This document shows positions 10,601 through 19,356 of a DNA stretch of 64,000 bases, piece after piece. The stretch is from Cysteiniphilum litorale. Its GTDB lineage: Bacteria; Pseudomonadota; Gammaproteobacteria; Francisellales; Francisellaceae. The notes beneath the pieces were generated by a model. The model worked only from the letters and a program-made list of their open reading frames with translations, was not told the origin of the DNA and did no database searches. Every line of letters starts with the position of its first letter. Position 1 is the stretch's first letter. The position numbers were made by a program, and so were the translations under genes. The stretch is taken from contig NZ_QLIQ01000006.1 of NCBI RefSeq assembly GCF_003428165.1, positions 45,349 to 109,348 of the forward strand, written 5' to 3'.

Positions 10601-10809
10601 TGGTGCTCGCTACAGGAGCTGGAGCTGTTAGTCGCCAATCTATCGGTATTGTTATTGCATCTGGTATGACGATTGGTACGCTTTTCACCCTTTTTGTTGT
10701 CCCTGTTGTTTACACGTATCTTGCCAAAGATCGTCGCGCATTGATTGAACGCTGGAAAGAAGAAGATAAGATCATCGCACAAATTAACAAAAATCATCAT
10801 TTAGAATAA
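7696..10809 (+). CDS. RND multidrug efflux transporter, HAE-1 family permease
   Basis: This proton-driven inner-membrane pump forms trimers that export drugs or other amphiphiles through the adaptor and an outer-membrane channel. Its 1037 aa is normal for AcrB/MexF types. Helix 1 starts at about residue 10 (RPVLSTVISLLILVAG), and two large periplasmic loops follow helices 1 and 7. The proton-relay Asp pair is present in helix 4 (GLVVDDAIVVLENIYRH, about residue 400). It forms an operon with the adaptor. No outer-membrane channel gene follows; the TolC homologue at 48522-49865 is the obvious candidate partner. Whether it exports antibiotics is not shown by sequence. Confidence 0.95.
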   Translation: MHFIDIFIKRPVLSTVISLLILVAGIGTAFTLQVRQYPYMNNATIIVTTAYPGANPEIIQGFITTPLEQSVGAADGIDYMTSQSVLGLSTLTINVKLGADPNNVLSQVVQKVNAVQNVMPSGAQSPAIDMQSGNSFPSLILGFTSDALNEQEITAYIKNQLTPKLQSLGGISNVIIWGQKDYAMRVWLNYDKMARFNVTPDDIANALQANSLIAAGGQIKGPYFNVTLNPTTNLDNAQTYKQLVVKNENGNLVRLGDVATVELGAQTYTANVSFNGKYGVFAGVVAASDANVLTVVDNIMKDLPSIKASLPTGLNMNIVYNNTTYIKASIEDVVKTLIEAVIIVTVVLFLFIGSFRSVIIPVVAIPLSMIGSFLLMFLMGFSINLLTLLSMVLAIGLVVDDAIVVLENIYRHIEEGATPFEAAIQGAREIANPVILMTLTLVAVYLPIGMMGGLTGILFTEFAYSLAGAVVISGIVAYTFSPMLCSKVLSKSITEAKTVKFIDKLFEKLKNAYERALRLVMSVRIVVILFGAVVLISCYSLFMGTKSELAPTEDQAFIGIQGTAPSPANIHYLNTFAPALYKDMQSLPGVESTFVVNGYPQSNNSFGGVVLKPWSERKETQMEIKPVLQNLVNNVAGSQIYTFEMPSLPGISFGPPMQFVIQSVNSYPSIYGIANDVINKMMSSGLFVFAQSDLQFDNPQMIVQIDREKAASLGISMQQIAQALGYAYSGGYVNYFSMLGYSYQVIPELADDLKLTKEQLGQIRITTASGKLVPLSAIVTFKTQSVPLSLNRFQQLNSATINAVTTPGISQGQAIEYMQSLAKTELPQGYTHDYAGSARQFLENSSQMAVAFLFALIVIFLMLAAQFESFRDPLIILISVPMSICGALIPLYLGQLFNLGYASINIYTQVGLITLIGLISKHGILLVEFANKLQEEGYDKVEAILKSAALRLRPILMTTAAMVVGVIPLVLATGAGAVSRQSIGIVIASGMTIGTLFTLFVVPVVYTYLAKDRRALIERWKEEDKIIAQINKNHHLE

Positions 10810-10899
10810 TTGAAGGGATTTGGGCGGTTATCGCCTTAAGAAAATGGTATATGAATTATCAAGCTTGCAAACTAAAAAAACACAGGACTTACTAAACAC

Positions 10900-11496
10900 A
10901 TGAAAGAAATTGTCTTTGCATCAAGTAATAAAGGGAAAATCAAAGAAGTCAGCGAGATATTATCGCCCTTGGGCTTTAAAGTCATTCCACAAACAGAGTT
11001 TAATGTCACCGATGCTGATGAAACCGGCTTAAGCTTTGTTGAAAACGCCATTTTAAAAGCACGACACTGTGCGCAATTTACAGGTCTTCCAGCGCTTGCC
11101 GATGACTCTGGCTTATGCGTTGATGCCTTAAAGGGAGCGCCTGGGATTTACTCAGCACGCTTCTCAGGCGGGCATGGGAATGATGAAGCTAATATCGATA
11201 AGCTGCTTTCTGATATGCAAGATATCACCGATGATAAACGTCAAGCCCACTTTCAATGTGTCTTAGCTTTGGTAATGCATGAGCATGACCCCATGCCTGT
11301 GATTGCTGAAGGACATGTTGACGGCAGTATCACACATGCGCGTCGCGGTAATAATGGCTTTGGTTACAACCCAGTTTTTTTACTGCCTGAATATCAGCAA
11401 ACGATGGCTGAAGTATCTAATGAGGTTAAAAATAGTGTGAGTCATCGCGCTCGCGCATTGGCAAAACTCAAAGAGAAACTCCACCGCCTTTTGTAG
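10900..11496 (+). CDS. rdgB: XTP/dITP pyrophosphatase (RdgB/HAM1 family)
   Basis: It removes deaminated purine nucleotides (ITP, dITP, XTP) by hydrolysing them to the monophosphate and pyrophosphate, so preventing their entry into DNA and RNA. Visible family motifs: [10 protein letters not shown] at the N-terminus (nucleotide binding), [22 protein letters not shown], and the C-terminal [14 protein letters not shown] and SHRARAL. Its 198 aa matches E. coli RdgB at 197. It is a cytosolic dimer. It stands 90 bases after the RND permease and about 90 bases before the ybeD-lipB pair, with no sign of coupling to either. Confidence 0.96.
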   Translation: MKEIVFASSNKGKIKEVSEILSPLGFKVIPQTEFNVTDADETGLSFVENAILKARHCAQFTGLPALADDSGLCVDALKGAPGIYSARFSGGHGNDEANIDKLLSDMQDITDDKRQAHFQCVLALVMHEHDPMPVIAEGHVDGSITHARRGNNGFGYNPVFLLPEYQQTMAEVSNEVKNSVSHRARALAKLKEKLHRLL

Positions 11497-11584
11497 AAAA
11501 AAATGATACTTCAAGATGATTTTCTTGATACTTTACATTACACTGAAGCGCAATATTGTTTGCTAACTATAGGTTATATTTAAG

Positions 11585-11938
11585 ATGAGCAACAACGGCA
11601 AAAAAGAAACACCAGAAAATAAAAAAGAACAAGCACTTCCTGCAGAGACAACTAAAGCTGAAGGTAGTGAGACAAAGCAGACTGAAACCTTATTTGAGTT
11701 TCCCTGCCGATTTCCAATAAAAATCATGGCCAATCCACAAAAAGAAGTTGCTGAGTTTGTCCTTAATACCTTAGAGAAATACATCGAAAATCCTGAGAAA
11801 ATTGAATTCACCACACGTGAAAGCAAAACCGGTAAATACATCTCTATTACCGCAATCTTTGAAGCAACGAGCAAAGAGCAGCTTGATAATATTTATCAAG
11901 CATTAAGTGGGCATCCCGAGATTCACATGGTGCTTTAA
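11585..11938 (+). CDS. ybeD: YbeD/DUF493 family protein with a charged N-terminal extension
   Basis: A small ACT-like fold protein, in E. coli encoded next to lipB; its function is not settled. Residues about 36-117 carry the family domain (LFEFPCRFPIKIMA at the start, ending GHPEIHMVL). The first 35 residues are a Lys/Glu/Thr-rich low-complexity extension (NNGKKETPENKKEQ...) absent from the 87-aa E. coli protein. No later ATG would exclude it in frame before the domain, so the extension is probably real. lipB begins 3 bases after the stop, which conserves the enterobacterial pairing and suggests translational coupling. Confidence 0.88.
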   Translation: MSNNGKKETPENKKEQALPAETTKAEGSETKQTETLFEFPCRFPIKIMANPQKEVAEFVLNTLEKYIENPEKIEFTTRESKTGKYISITAIFEATSKEQLDNIYQALSGHPEIHMVL

Positions 11939-11941
11939 CAG

Positions 11942-12562
11942 ATGTCAATCCTCATTAAAAATCTTGGATTACAGGACTACGAGTCAGTTTATCAGTCAAT
12001 GATTGAGTTTACACAATCACGTACCGAAGATACTCAAGACCAAATCTGGCTTGTTGAACACACGGCTGTTTTTACCCAAGGTCGTCACGGCAAGCCTGAG
12101 CACATTATTAATCCTAGAAACATCCCTGTTATCCAAACTGATCGCGGCGGTCAAGTCACCTATCACGGACCAGGGCAAGCGGTTATTTACTTTTTGTTTG
12201 ATCTTAAACGCCTTAATTTAGGTGTTAAAAACTTTGTTTGCACGATTGAGAAATCATGCATGCACTTACTAAAAACCTATGGCATCGGCAGTCATACGAT
12301 TGAGAATGCACCAGGTATTTATGTTGATCAAGCTAAGATTGCATCACTCGGTTTACGTGTTAAAAAAGGACTAACTTATCACGGTCTTGCCATTAATGTA
12401 AATATGGATCTAACACCATTTAGCTATATCAACCCTTGTGGTTATCAAGGCTTGAAAATGACACAAATTCATGCACATAACCCTAGAATCAGCATTACCG
12501 ATGTATTGAATAACTATGCCAAAATATTGACTCAAAGGTTAGATAACTCAATTTTCAGTTAG
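11942..12562 (+). CDS. lipB: Lipoyl(octanoyl) transferase LipB
   Basis: LipB transfers octanoyl from acyl carrier protein to lipoyl domains, the first step of lipoate synthesis. The 206-aa protein has RGGQVTYHGPGQAVIY, the acyl-binding lysine region KIASLGLRVKKG, and the catalytic cysteine in INPCGYQGL. This is a complete catalytic set. It is coupled to ybeD (3-base gap). lipA, often next, is not here; the next gene is a carrier. A scavenging ligase, lplA, is encoded at 31888-32856, so both routes to lipoylation are present. Confidence 0.96.
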   Translation: MSILIKNLGLQDYESVYQSMIEFTQSRTEDTQDQIWLVEHTAVFTQGRHGKPEHIINPRNIPVIQTDRGGQVTYHGPGQAVIYFLFDLKRLNLGVKNFVCTIEKSCMHLLKTYGIGSHTIENAPGIYVDQAKIASLGLRVKKGLTYHGLAINVNMDLTPFSYINPCGYQGLKMTQIHAHNPRISITDVLNNYAKILTQRLDNSIFS

Positions 12563-12618
12563 ACCCATCATGAGATTATTGTCATAATAGCCAAAGACTC
12601 ATTTGACGCGCATAGGCT

Positions 12619-14094
12619 ATGCAATTAAAACCTAAAAAACTACTTCTTAACACCAAACAGCCCTTTGGCTTGTGGTTTTTGTTATTAACCTCGCTATTTT
12701 ATAGTATGGGCACAGCAGCCATTACGGTACATTTTTCTGGCTTCATTCATAGCATTGCTGATAGCACACAAGAAGGCTTAACCCCTGATATTTTAGCCAT
12801 CAACTTTAACCTTGTGACTAATCTCTTTTTATATAGTGCCGCGGGGTTAATCGGTGGCATTTTAGGTTATATGATCGGCCATCGCCGCTCGGTGATTATC
12901 GGTATGCTTTATTCATTTGTTGCCCTTATTCTACTATCACTTAACAACTTATCCTTAATTGGTTTTTCTGCTTATATTATCGGTGTAGGTCTTGTGATCC
13001 CCAATTTATTCACTACATTAAGCTTTCTTTATACCCAAGATGACCCAAGACGCCACGCAGGTTTTACCTTGATGTATATGGCGACAATTCTTGGTGCAGC
13101 ATTGTCCTTGTCAATTGGTGGCTCATTGCAGCATTTAAGCTATCAAAACTGGTTTATCATCATGGCGGTAGTCACCCTATTTGCTGTACTTATTTTCTTA
13201 GCCGGTGGCATTTATCTTAATCGCAATATTGGACTGATTGATGGCGTTGAAGCAAAATATACACCATCGACTTATAGTGTTATATTTATTTTAATCGTAC
13301 TGTCCTCATTGACTGATTTCTTATTGCATTATCAGCGCGTGTTACAAGCGATTATTATCTCTTTAGCACTTATCGCGATTATCATCATGCTTATCTATGC
13401 ATATCTTGAAAAAGATGAAACTCAGCGCAAACGCAATCGCTTGCTGCTTATTCTATTAGCCCTTAGCGTATTTTTCTGGCTAGCTGATAAGAGTATTATT
13501 ACTATTTTTCTTAACTATTTAACTCTCTTTAACCGTGACTATGGTTTTTTTAACGCCAAGAGTTTGTCAGCTGATTTCTTTTTTGAAGCCAATATTGCTT
13601 TGGTACTCATTATTGGTTTTGTCTCGGCAGTACTGTGGAATAAGAATAAACACACGCAACACATGAAGCGCTTAATCCGCTTATTTAGTCTTGCCACACT
13701 CTTTATGGCATTAGCATCGGGCTTATTATTTTTTAGTTTTTTCTCGCAATCATTAAATCATTTTGCAATGACTGGAAACTACCTGTTGCTCATCACCTTG
13801 ATGTTAAACTCCGTTGCCAAAGTATTGTTGTTACCTTTGTATTACGCGATGGTTGGTAAATTTTCACCACGCAAATATGAGTCTATCGTAATGGGCTTTT
13901 TCTTTATCATTACCGCAGGCATCGGTGTCTTTGTTTACTCTCTTAATCAAAATATTCTCAATTCGCAAATTCTAACAAACACTTATCAATCATTATCTTA
14001 TCTTTATGGCACGCTGTTTGTTGCTGGCTTACTATGCGCTTTAGTTGCCTACCTATTATCAAAATTCATGCACTATCATAAAAAAAATGTCTAA
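12619..14094 (+). CDS. POT/PTR2-family (peptide-transporter-like) membrane carrier, divergent
   Basis: A 491-aa, roughly 14-helix membrane protein. The stretch YTQDDPRRHAGFTLMYMATILGA matches the POT signature region in which proton-peptide symporters have DPRRDAGFSIFYMGINIGA, and the loop GYMIGHRRSVIIG matches the loop between helices 2 and 3. The N-terminal ExxERFxYYG proton-coupling motif is missing (LTSLFYSMGTAAI instead), so the coupling or substrate may differ from standard di/tripeptide uptake. The start ATG at 12619 has no strong ribosome-binding site. It stands alone between lipB and the Bax-inhibitor gene. Family placement is fairly sure; the substrate is unknown. Confidence 0.75.
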   Translation: MQLKPKKLLLNTKQPFGLWFLLLTSLFYSMGTAAITVHFSGFIHSIADSTQEGLTPDILAINFNLVTNLFLYSAAGLIGGILGYMIGHRRSVIIGMLYSFVALILLSLNNLSLIGFSAYIIGVGLVIPNLFTTLSFLYTQDDPRRHAGFTLMYMATILGAALSLSIGGSLQHLSYQNWFIIMAVVTLFAVLIFLAGGIYLNRNIGLIDGVEAKYTPSTYSVIFILIVLSSLTDFLLHYQRVLQAIIISLALIAIIIMLIYAYLEKDETQRKRNRLLLILLALSVFFWLADKSIITIFLNYLTLFNRDYGFFNAKSLSADFFFEANIALVLIIGFVSAVLWNKNKHTQHMKRLIRLFSLATLFMALASGLLFFSFFSQSLNHFAMTGNYLLLITLMLNSVAKVLLLPLYYAMVGKFSPRKYESIVMGFFFIITAGIGVFVYSLNQNILNSQILTNTYQSLSYLYGTLFVAGLLCALVAYLLSKFMHYHKKNV

Positions 14095-14187
14095 ATTTAA
14101 GCCATTGGCTATTGTTTTTTCAGCGACTCTCCCCATATACTTAGCAGCGATTTTGAGCTTTTTAATTAAATATCATATGGAGAGAAT

Positions 14188-14880
14188 ATGAACGATCGTT
14201 TTAACTACCAACAAAATGCGCGCGTGATTGATGCTCGTGGCAGCTCAATCATTCAAACCAACAAAGTGCTGCGCAACACTTATTTGCTACTATCACTAAC
14301 CCTTTTGTTCAGTGCCTTAACGGCTGGCTGGTCAATGATGGTATCAGCCCCTGTGATCAACCCCATCATTACCTTAATTGTGTATTTTGCATTGCTATTT
14401 GGCGTGCAAGCAACACGTAATAGCCCAATGGGATTAGTGTTAACATTCGCACTAACTGGCTTTTTAGGTTGGACATTAGGACCAATATTAAATCACTACA
14501 TCACAACATTTAGCAATGGTTCTGAGCTTATCATGATGGCCTTAGGCGCAACAGGCGCTATTTTCTTAGGTCTTTCAGCGATTGCTTTAAATCCAAAACG
14601 TGATTTCTCAAGATTAGGCTCTTTCCTTGGCATAGGCGCACTGATTGCATTAGTTGCTATTGTCGTTAACTTATTCTTACAAATGCCAGCATTGTACTTA
14701 GCGCTGTCTGTTATTATTGCTTTTATTTCAGGCGGCTTTATTCTGTGGCAAACTAACCAAATCGTGCGCGGTGGTGAGACAAACTATATCGTTGCGACAG
14801 TTACTATCTATGTTTCAATCCTAAATATCTTCTTAACCATTCTGCAATTTCTAGGCATGTTTTCAGGAAATCGTAACTAA
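14188..14880 (+). CDS. Bax inhibitor-1/YccA family membrane protein
   Basis: A seven-helix inner-membrane protein of 230 aa of the TMBIM/BI-1 family. In E. coli, YccA inhibits the FtsH protease and YbhL is a relative; some members leak calcium. Visible: a cytoplasmic N-terminal segment (about 25 residues) leading to NKVLRNTYLLLSLTLLFSAL, seven hydrophobic segments, and the late NYIVATVTIYVSILNIF typical of the family. GGAGAG lies ahead of the ATG. HflK and HflC, the FtsH partners, are also encoded in this window (37505-39582), but not adjacent. It ends 1 base before the convergent aromatic amino acid carrier. Confidence 0.92.
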   Translation: MNDRFNYQQNARVIDARGSSIIQTNKVLRNTYLLLSLTLLFSALTAGWSMMVSAPVINPIITLIVYFALLFGVQATRNSPMGLVLTFALTGFLGWTLGPILNHYITTFSNGSELIMMALGATGAIFLGLSAIALNPKRDFSRLGSFLGIGALIALVAIVVNLFLQMPALYLALSVIIAFISGGFILWQTNQIVRGGETNYIVATVTIYVSILNIFLTILQFLGMFSGNRN

Positions 14881-14881
14881 G

Positions 14882-16048
14882 CTAAAAAGGTTGTGCTATT
14901 CCTGCCAAGTTTAATACTTGAGCAATTATAACTAAAGCACCCAATACTAAAGGATAAAAATTAATAACTTCTTTTCTATTTTCTTTATCTAAATAAATTG
15001 GTGTAAATACAAAAATCACTACCGCAAAAATAGCCGCGTATTGCAATGCTAAGATAAAGCCTTTAGGATAAAAAACCGTAAATATAAACGGCGGAATAAA
15101 GGTCAATAAAAAGCCAATAATTTTATTTAGTTCAATATTAAATCGTCTAAACGTATCTCTAATGTAGTGATAAAGCGACAAGCCAACACAAATAAATGAG
15201 GTAATAATTGAAATATTCACAAATACCGATAAGAAGGTATTAATACTCGCACTTTGGGTGGCTTGTTTTATCTCACTCATCAACGCGGTTAAGGTATTTC
15301 CATCTTTAAAAATCGTCTCATAGCTATGCACGCCTTGTTGTGGCAAGATTGCCAAGCAGACAATAAGCCAGATGATATAAATCACCAATACAGCGATACT
15401 GCCGATAAAAACACTACGCTTGACTGCTTGAACGTCACCCTTTTGATATTCATACAATACGGGAATGATGTTCTGAAAACCAAAAGAAGGCAATAGTGTT
15501 GGCCACGCAAACACTAAAGCATAGAAAGATAATGGCATCTTAAGCATATTTGCCCATTTTAAGGCAAATAGCATGCTCACTACGCAAAGCACATAAAATA
15601 CAAGTTTAACTGACACAAATGAGCGATTGACATAATCGCTTAAGCGCGTACTTAAGATGACAAGCCCAAAAATCAAGATAAAGACAATAGCATCAACACT
15701 GACCGTTGGCACCTGTGCTTGTGATACCAAGTTGACCAATGATGCGCCTTGCGTGGTATAGGCAGCCATTAACGCATAAAGCAAAAGCAAATAAACCAAT
15801 GTGAAAACCACTTGTAAGCTCTTGGGCATTTCCTCTTTGATCAGCGAGGTAAAATTCACTCCCAATGGCTGATGTGCACAGACTTTTATAAGCCTTAATG
15901 CCGTTAAGTACATTACTGACCATGAAATAATAATCAATACTATCGATACCCACAAGCCACAGGCTGCCGTAATTAGCGGCAATGATAACATCCCCGCACC
16001 AATTGTTGTCCCAACGACTAAAAACGCACCACCGAGCAATCTTGTCAT
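14882..16048 (-). CDS. Aromatic amino acid permease of the HAAAP family (Mtr/TyrP-like)
   Basis: A proton-coupled carrier for tryptophan or tyrosine in the inner membrane. Its 388 aa begins MTRLLGGAFLVVGTTIGAGMLSLPL, the family signature with the unwound-helix glycines, and has about 11 hydrophobic segments. TGGAGAAAACAA precedes the ATG. Tyr versus Trp preference cannot be read. The leader (16049-16210) has no convincing TyrR box or attenuator peptide. It is convergent with the Bax-inhibitor gene and divergent from the ABM monooxygenase gene. Confidence 0.9.
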   Translation of the reverse strand: MTRLLGGAFLVVGTTIGAGMLSLPLITAACGLWVSIVLIIISWSVMYLTALRLIKVCAHQPLGVNFTSLIKEEMPKSLQVVFTLVYLLLLYALMAAYTTQGASLVNLVSQAQVPTVSVDAIVFILIFGLVILSTRLSDYVNRSFVSVKLVFYVLCVVSMLFALKWANMLKMPLSFYALVFAWPTLLPSFGFQNIIPVLYEYQKGDVQAVKRSVFIGSIAVLVIYIIWLIVCLAILPQQGVHSYETIFKDGNTLTALMSEIKQATQSASINTFLSVFVNISIITSFICVGLSLYHYIRDTFRRFNIELNKIIGFLLTFIPPFIFTVFYPKGFILALQYAAIFAVVIFVFTPIYLDKENRKEVINFYPLVLGALVIIAQVLNLAGIAQPF

Positions 16049-16222
16049 TTGTTTTCTCCATTAAACACATCAAAAACGTAACGATACAGCAGTACAAACA
16101 AAAAGTATATTTAATCATTGCTATTCACATCAAAAATTTGAGCACCTCACTTGCAACATGCTTTAAATTAAGATACTTTCAAACAAAATATTCATTAACG
16201 ATAAATAATAAGGATGAATTCC

Positions 16223-16525
16223 ATGAGTATTACCTTGATTAACGCTTTCTCAGTCCCTAACGGAAAACTAAATGAGTGTATAGCGTTCTGGAAAAAATAC
16301 AATGATGAACTTAAAAAAGAAAAGGGGTATATTTCAACCAAACTTCATCAATCTATTGATAATAATGCAACCTTTCAACTCGTTAATGTTGCTCAATGGA
16401 CAAATGAGTCTGATTATAAACAAGCAATACAAAAAGCAAGTAATACCCTTAAAGGGCTTAATGTTACAGGCTTACAGTACATACCAAGTTTATATAATGT
16501 GCTAATTGAAGATAGCATCTCATAG
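16223..16525 (+). CDS. Small antibiotic-biosynthesis-monooxygenase (ABM) fold protein
   Basis: About 100 aa with the dimeric alpha-beta barrel pattern: ITLINAFSVPNGKLNECIAFW, then EKGYISTKLHQS, then FQLVNVAQWTNESDY. Family members include quinol monooxygenases and haem-degrading enzymes; the haem-binding residues of IsdG types are not evident, so no substrate is claimed. AGGA at 16211-16214, 8 bases ahead of the ATG at 16223, favours that start over the ATG three codons earlier. It is transcribed alone, divergent from the aromatic amino acid carrier. Confidence 0.8.
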   Translation: MSITLINAFSVPNGKLNECIAFWKKYNDELKKEKGYISTKLHQSIDNNATFQLVNVAQWTNESDYKQAIQKASNTLKGLNVTGLQYIPSLYNVLIEDSIS

Positions 16526-16660
16526 AAAATTAAATACCTATCAAATTATAACTATTTTAATATTTTCTTAATACTTCGCCATTAATCTTGCCGCTTGCGA
16601 ACAATATTGTCGCTCATAAAGAACAAAAAAAAAATAATAAAACAAACAAAAGGAAAAATT

Positions 16661-16897
16661 ATGATTAAGAAAATCACACAAACCACATTGGCTCTAGTTG
16701 GTATTATGGGAATGTCACTTACAGCATTTGCAAGTACACCAAGCACTACTAGCAGTACAGGACATACAAAAACAACGAAACATCACAAAGAAGCCAAGCA
16801 TAATGCACATCAACATACGAGCAAATCTCATGCTAAAACACATGCATCAACAACTAAAAAGACGCATGCAACAACTTCAACAATGTCTCACGCCTAA
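16661..16897 (+). CDS. Small His/Lys/Thr-rich secreted protein resembling acid-shock protein Asr
   Basis: 78 aa: a signal peptide (MIKKITQTTLALVGIMGMSLTAFA, cleavage after AFA), then a mature part made almost only of Ser, Thr, His, Lys and Ala (for example GHTKTTKHHKEAKH, THASTTKKTHATT). This composition is that of enterobacterial Asr, a periplasmic acid-induced protein, though no alignment is possible from composition alone. The AAAGGAAAAATT ribosome-binding site decides the start at 16661; an open frame extending up to 16595 has no support. TTGCGA with TAAAGA 16 bases on, near 16595-16622, could be its promoter. It is probably periplasmic; the acid role is inference. Confidence 0.7.
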   Translation: MIKKITQTTLALVGIMGMSLTAFASTPSTTSSTGHTKTTKHHKEAKHNAHQHTSKSHAKTHASTTKKTHATTSTMSHA

Positions 16898-16962
16898 ATA
16901 AAAATTGTACTTTTCTAGATTCTCTGCCAGTATGCTGCCATGAGTTTAAAATCTATATCAAC

Positions 16963-19356
16963 ATGCACTCTCAGAAGAATTGTTTCAAAAAACGTTTATA
17001 TCTTTGGATAATACTTTCAACCCTAAGCGTTCTAAGCTTTGTATTTTTGCTTTTCCAAGGTTTACCCATTAACACCAATATGCTGGCGCTATTACCCGGT
17101 GCCAAAGATGCTAATAGTGTGGAAAAGATTGCGGATGATTTTGCTAATACGATGGGTAAACAAATCGTTATTTTGGTTGGCAATCCTGATCAAGATAAAG
17201 CGCTACAAGCTTCGGATGTCTTTAGTCATAGGCTTCAACAATCCAATTATTTCTCCAGTGTGACTAATGGTGTGAGCACCAATGAACAAGAAGCTTGGGC
17301 AAGTTTTTATTTCCCTTATCGTTTATCCTTATTATCGGATAAAGATCATAAGCTTATAATGCAACATCAGTTTGATGCTATTAGCCAACAGGCTTTGTTT
17401 AACCTCTATAACCCTATTGGCATTAGTAATTCTAAGCTTTTGCAAAACGATCCTTTCTCTCTTTTTCAGCACTTTATTTTAGCTTTGCCTAAACCATCTA
17501 ATAAGCTTGATTTATATAAAAATCATCTGATGACCGAAGATAATGGCATCTGGTACAGCATGATTAATGCCACATTAAAAGATGATAGTTTTTCCTTAAG
17601 TAATCAAAATAATATCACGCATCTTTTTAGTGATATTAAACAAACAATTACAAGCGATTATCCACAAAGCACTTTTTTAATGACCGGCATGCTGTTTTAT
17701 GCCAAAGCAGGCACGGATAGCGCGCGCCATGATGTCTCAATTATTGGTGTTGGCTCACTGATTGGTATTATTCTCTTAATGCTTATTAGTTTTCGTTCAT
17801 TATCACCATTGCTATTAACATTATTCTCAAGCGCTATCGGCTTTGTTTTTGCCTTTATTGTGACTTATTTTATATTTGGTAAGGTCTTTTTATTCACACT
17901 TGTTTTTGGTGCCAGTTTGATTGGTATATCAGTTGATTACGCATTTTTCTACTATGCTGATCGACTGTATGGTGGCAAGCTATGGCAGTCAACAGCGGGA
18001 TTAAAGCGCATCTTCTCTGGCATTACCCTAGGTCTTTTAAATGTTATCATTGCTTATTTGGTTATCGCGATTGCCCCTTTTCCTGGACTCAGACAGCTTG
18101 CCACCTTTGCCATTAGCGGTTTATTTATGTCATACCTGGCTGTGGTGTGCTTGTTTCCTTATCTCCTTAAACCACATAAACGTGCTTTTAATTCCTTTAT
18201 TTGCCACATCGCCACGCTTTACCTGAAGCTCTGGCAAAAATTAAGTATCAAAAAAATCATGATCATCTACATGATTCTTGCCATCATTGCCGCCATTGGC
18301 ATCTCCAAGCTTCATAGCAATGATGACATTCGCATTTTAGAGGCAACCCCCAAAGCACTAAAAGCCAATGAACAGCAGTTAAAATCAATTATTGGCAGCG
18401 ATGTTAGCACTGATTTTATTGTTGTGACAGGTAGCACTCCTGAAGATGTGATCAGTCATGAGCATATATTGATTAACAAAATTAAAGCGCAAAACCCAAA
18501 TATCTTACAACCAGTTATCTCGATTAGCCAGTATCTACCAAGTATTGAAGATCAACAGCAAAACTACACGCTTGTGCGCGAGAACCTGTTACAAAATCGA
18601 TTAAGTGACTTTTTAAACCAAATCGGTGTTGATAATAAAGAAATCGATAGCATTGAAAAGAACTTGCGCAATATCCCTTTTAAAGCACTGACTGTTAACG
18701 ATTGGTTAAGCTCACCCATTTCACAAAACTTAAAGTTTTTATGGATGGGGAAAACTAATACGTCAACCAATTCTAATACACCATTTACTTCTTTTGCTTC
18801 CATTGTTTTGTTATCACAAAAACTCAATATGAATGATATCAAGATGATTTGCGTCGAGCTTCCTTATGCTAACTTTATCAACAAGGCAGATGAGATTTCC
18901 CATGTCTTTAAAACCTATCGTCAGTATATTAGCTATCTCCTTAGCATCGTATTCGTGGCGTTATTTTTACTATTATTGTTACGCTATAGAAGCCTTAAAA
19001 AAGCGATTTGCTATTTTGTACCACCGACAATGGCAACCTTGCTAAGCCTTGCTGTGTTTGGCATATTTAATGTACCAGTCACCCTCTTTAGCATTCTGGC
19101 ATTAATTCTAGTACTGGGCATTGCCGTTGATTATGTATTGTTTTTTGCTGAAACCAAATCAAGCTTACATAGCACGATGCTCGCGGTCACGCTCTCAGCG
19201 ATTACCACCATTCTCTCCTTTGGACTATTAGCCTTCAGCCAAACACCCGTTATCCATTACTTTGGCTTAGCTGTATTTGTCGGCATTGCCAGTGCGTTTT
19301 TATTGTCACCCCTGGCATCTAAAGTAAACAAACTCAATTTATACACTCAAATGTAG
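16963..19356 (+). CDS. MMPL/RND-superfamily exporter
   Basis: A 797-aa inner-membrane protein built as two repeats, each with one helix, a large periplasmic domain and five to six helices (helix clusters at about residues 260-400 and 650-790). The first cluster includes LIGISVDYAFFYYADRL and the second VLGIAVDYVLFFAETKSS; both carry the GxxxDY element of MMPL exporters. Relatives move lipids or aryl-polyene precursors between membrane leaflets. There are no fatty-acid or polyketide neighbours here to name a substrate. It starts at ATG 16963. The gene is followed by 266 bases without a gene. Confidence 0.88.
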   Translation: MHSQKNCFKKRLYLWIILSTLSVLSFVFLLFQGLPINTNMLALLPGAKDANSVEKIADDFANTMGKQIVILVGNPDQDKALQASDVFSHRLQQSNYFSSVTNGVSTNEQEAWASFYFPYRLSLLSDKDHKLIMQHQFDAISQQALFNLYNPIGISNSKLLQNDPFSLFQHFILALPKPSNKLDLYKNHLMTEDNGIWYSMINATLKDDSFSLSNQNNITHLFSDIKQTITSDYPQSTFLMTGMLFYAKAGTDSARHDVSIIGVGSLIGIILLMLISFRSLSPLLLTLFSSAIGFVFAFIVTYFIFGKVFLFTLVFGASLIGISVDYAFFYYADRLYGGKLWQSTAGLKRIFSGITLGLLNVIIAYLVIAIAPFPGLRQLATFAISGLFMSYLAVVCLFPYLLKPHKRAFNSFICHIATLYLKLWQKLSIKKIMIIYMILAIIAAIGISKLHSNDDIRILEATPKALKANEQQLKSIIGSDVSTDFIVVTGSTPEDVISHEHILINKIKAQNPNILQPVISISQYLPSIEDQQQNYTLVRENLLQNRLSDFLNQIGVDNKEIDSIEKNLRNIPFKALTVNDWLSSPISQNLKFLWMGKTNTSTNSNTPFTSFASIVLLSQKLNMNDIKMICVELPYANFINKADEISHVFKTYRQYISYLLSIVFVALFLLLLLRYRSLKKAICYFVPPTMATLLSLAVFGIFNVPVTLFSILALILVLGIAVDYVLFFAETKSSLHSTMLAVTLSAITTILSFGLLAFSQTPVIHYFGLAVFVGIASAFLLSPLASKVNKLNLYTQM

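Noticed and set aside
16049..16222. TyrR box or Trp attenuator ahead of the aromatic amino acid carrier
   Set aside because: No TGTAAA-N6-TTTACA match, no Trp- or Tyr-rich leader peptide and no convincing paired hairpins.
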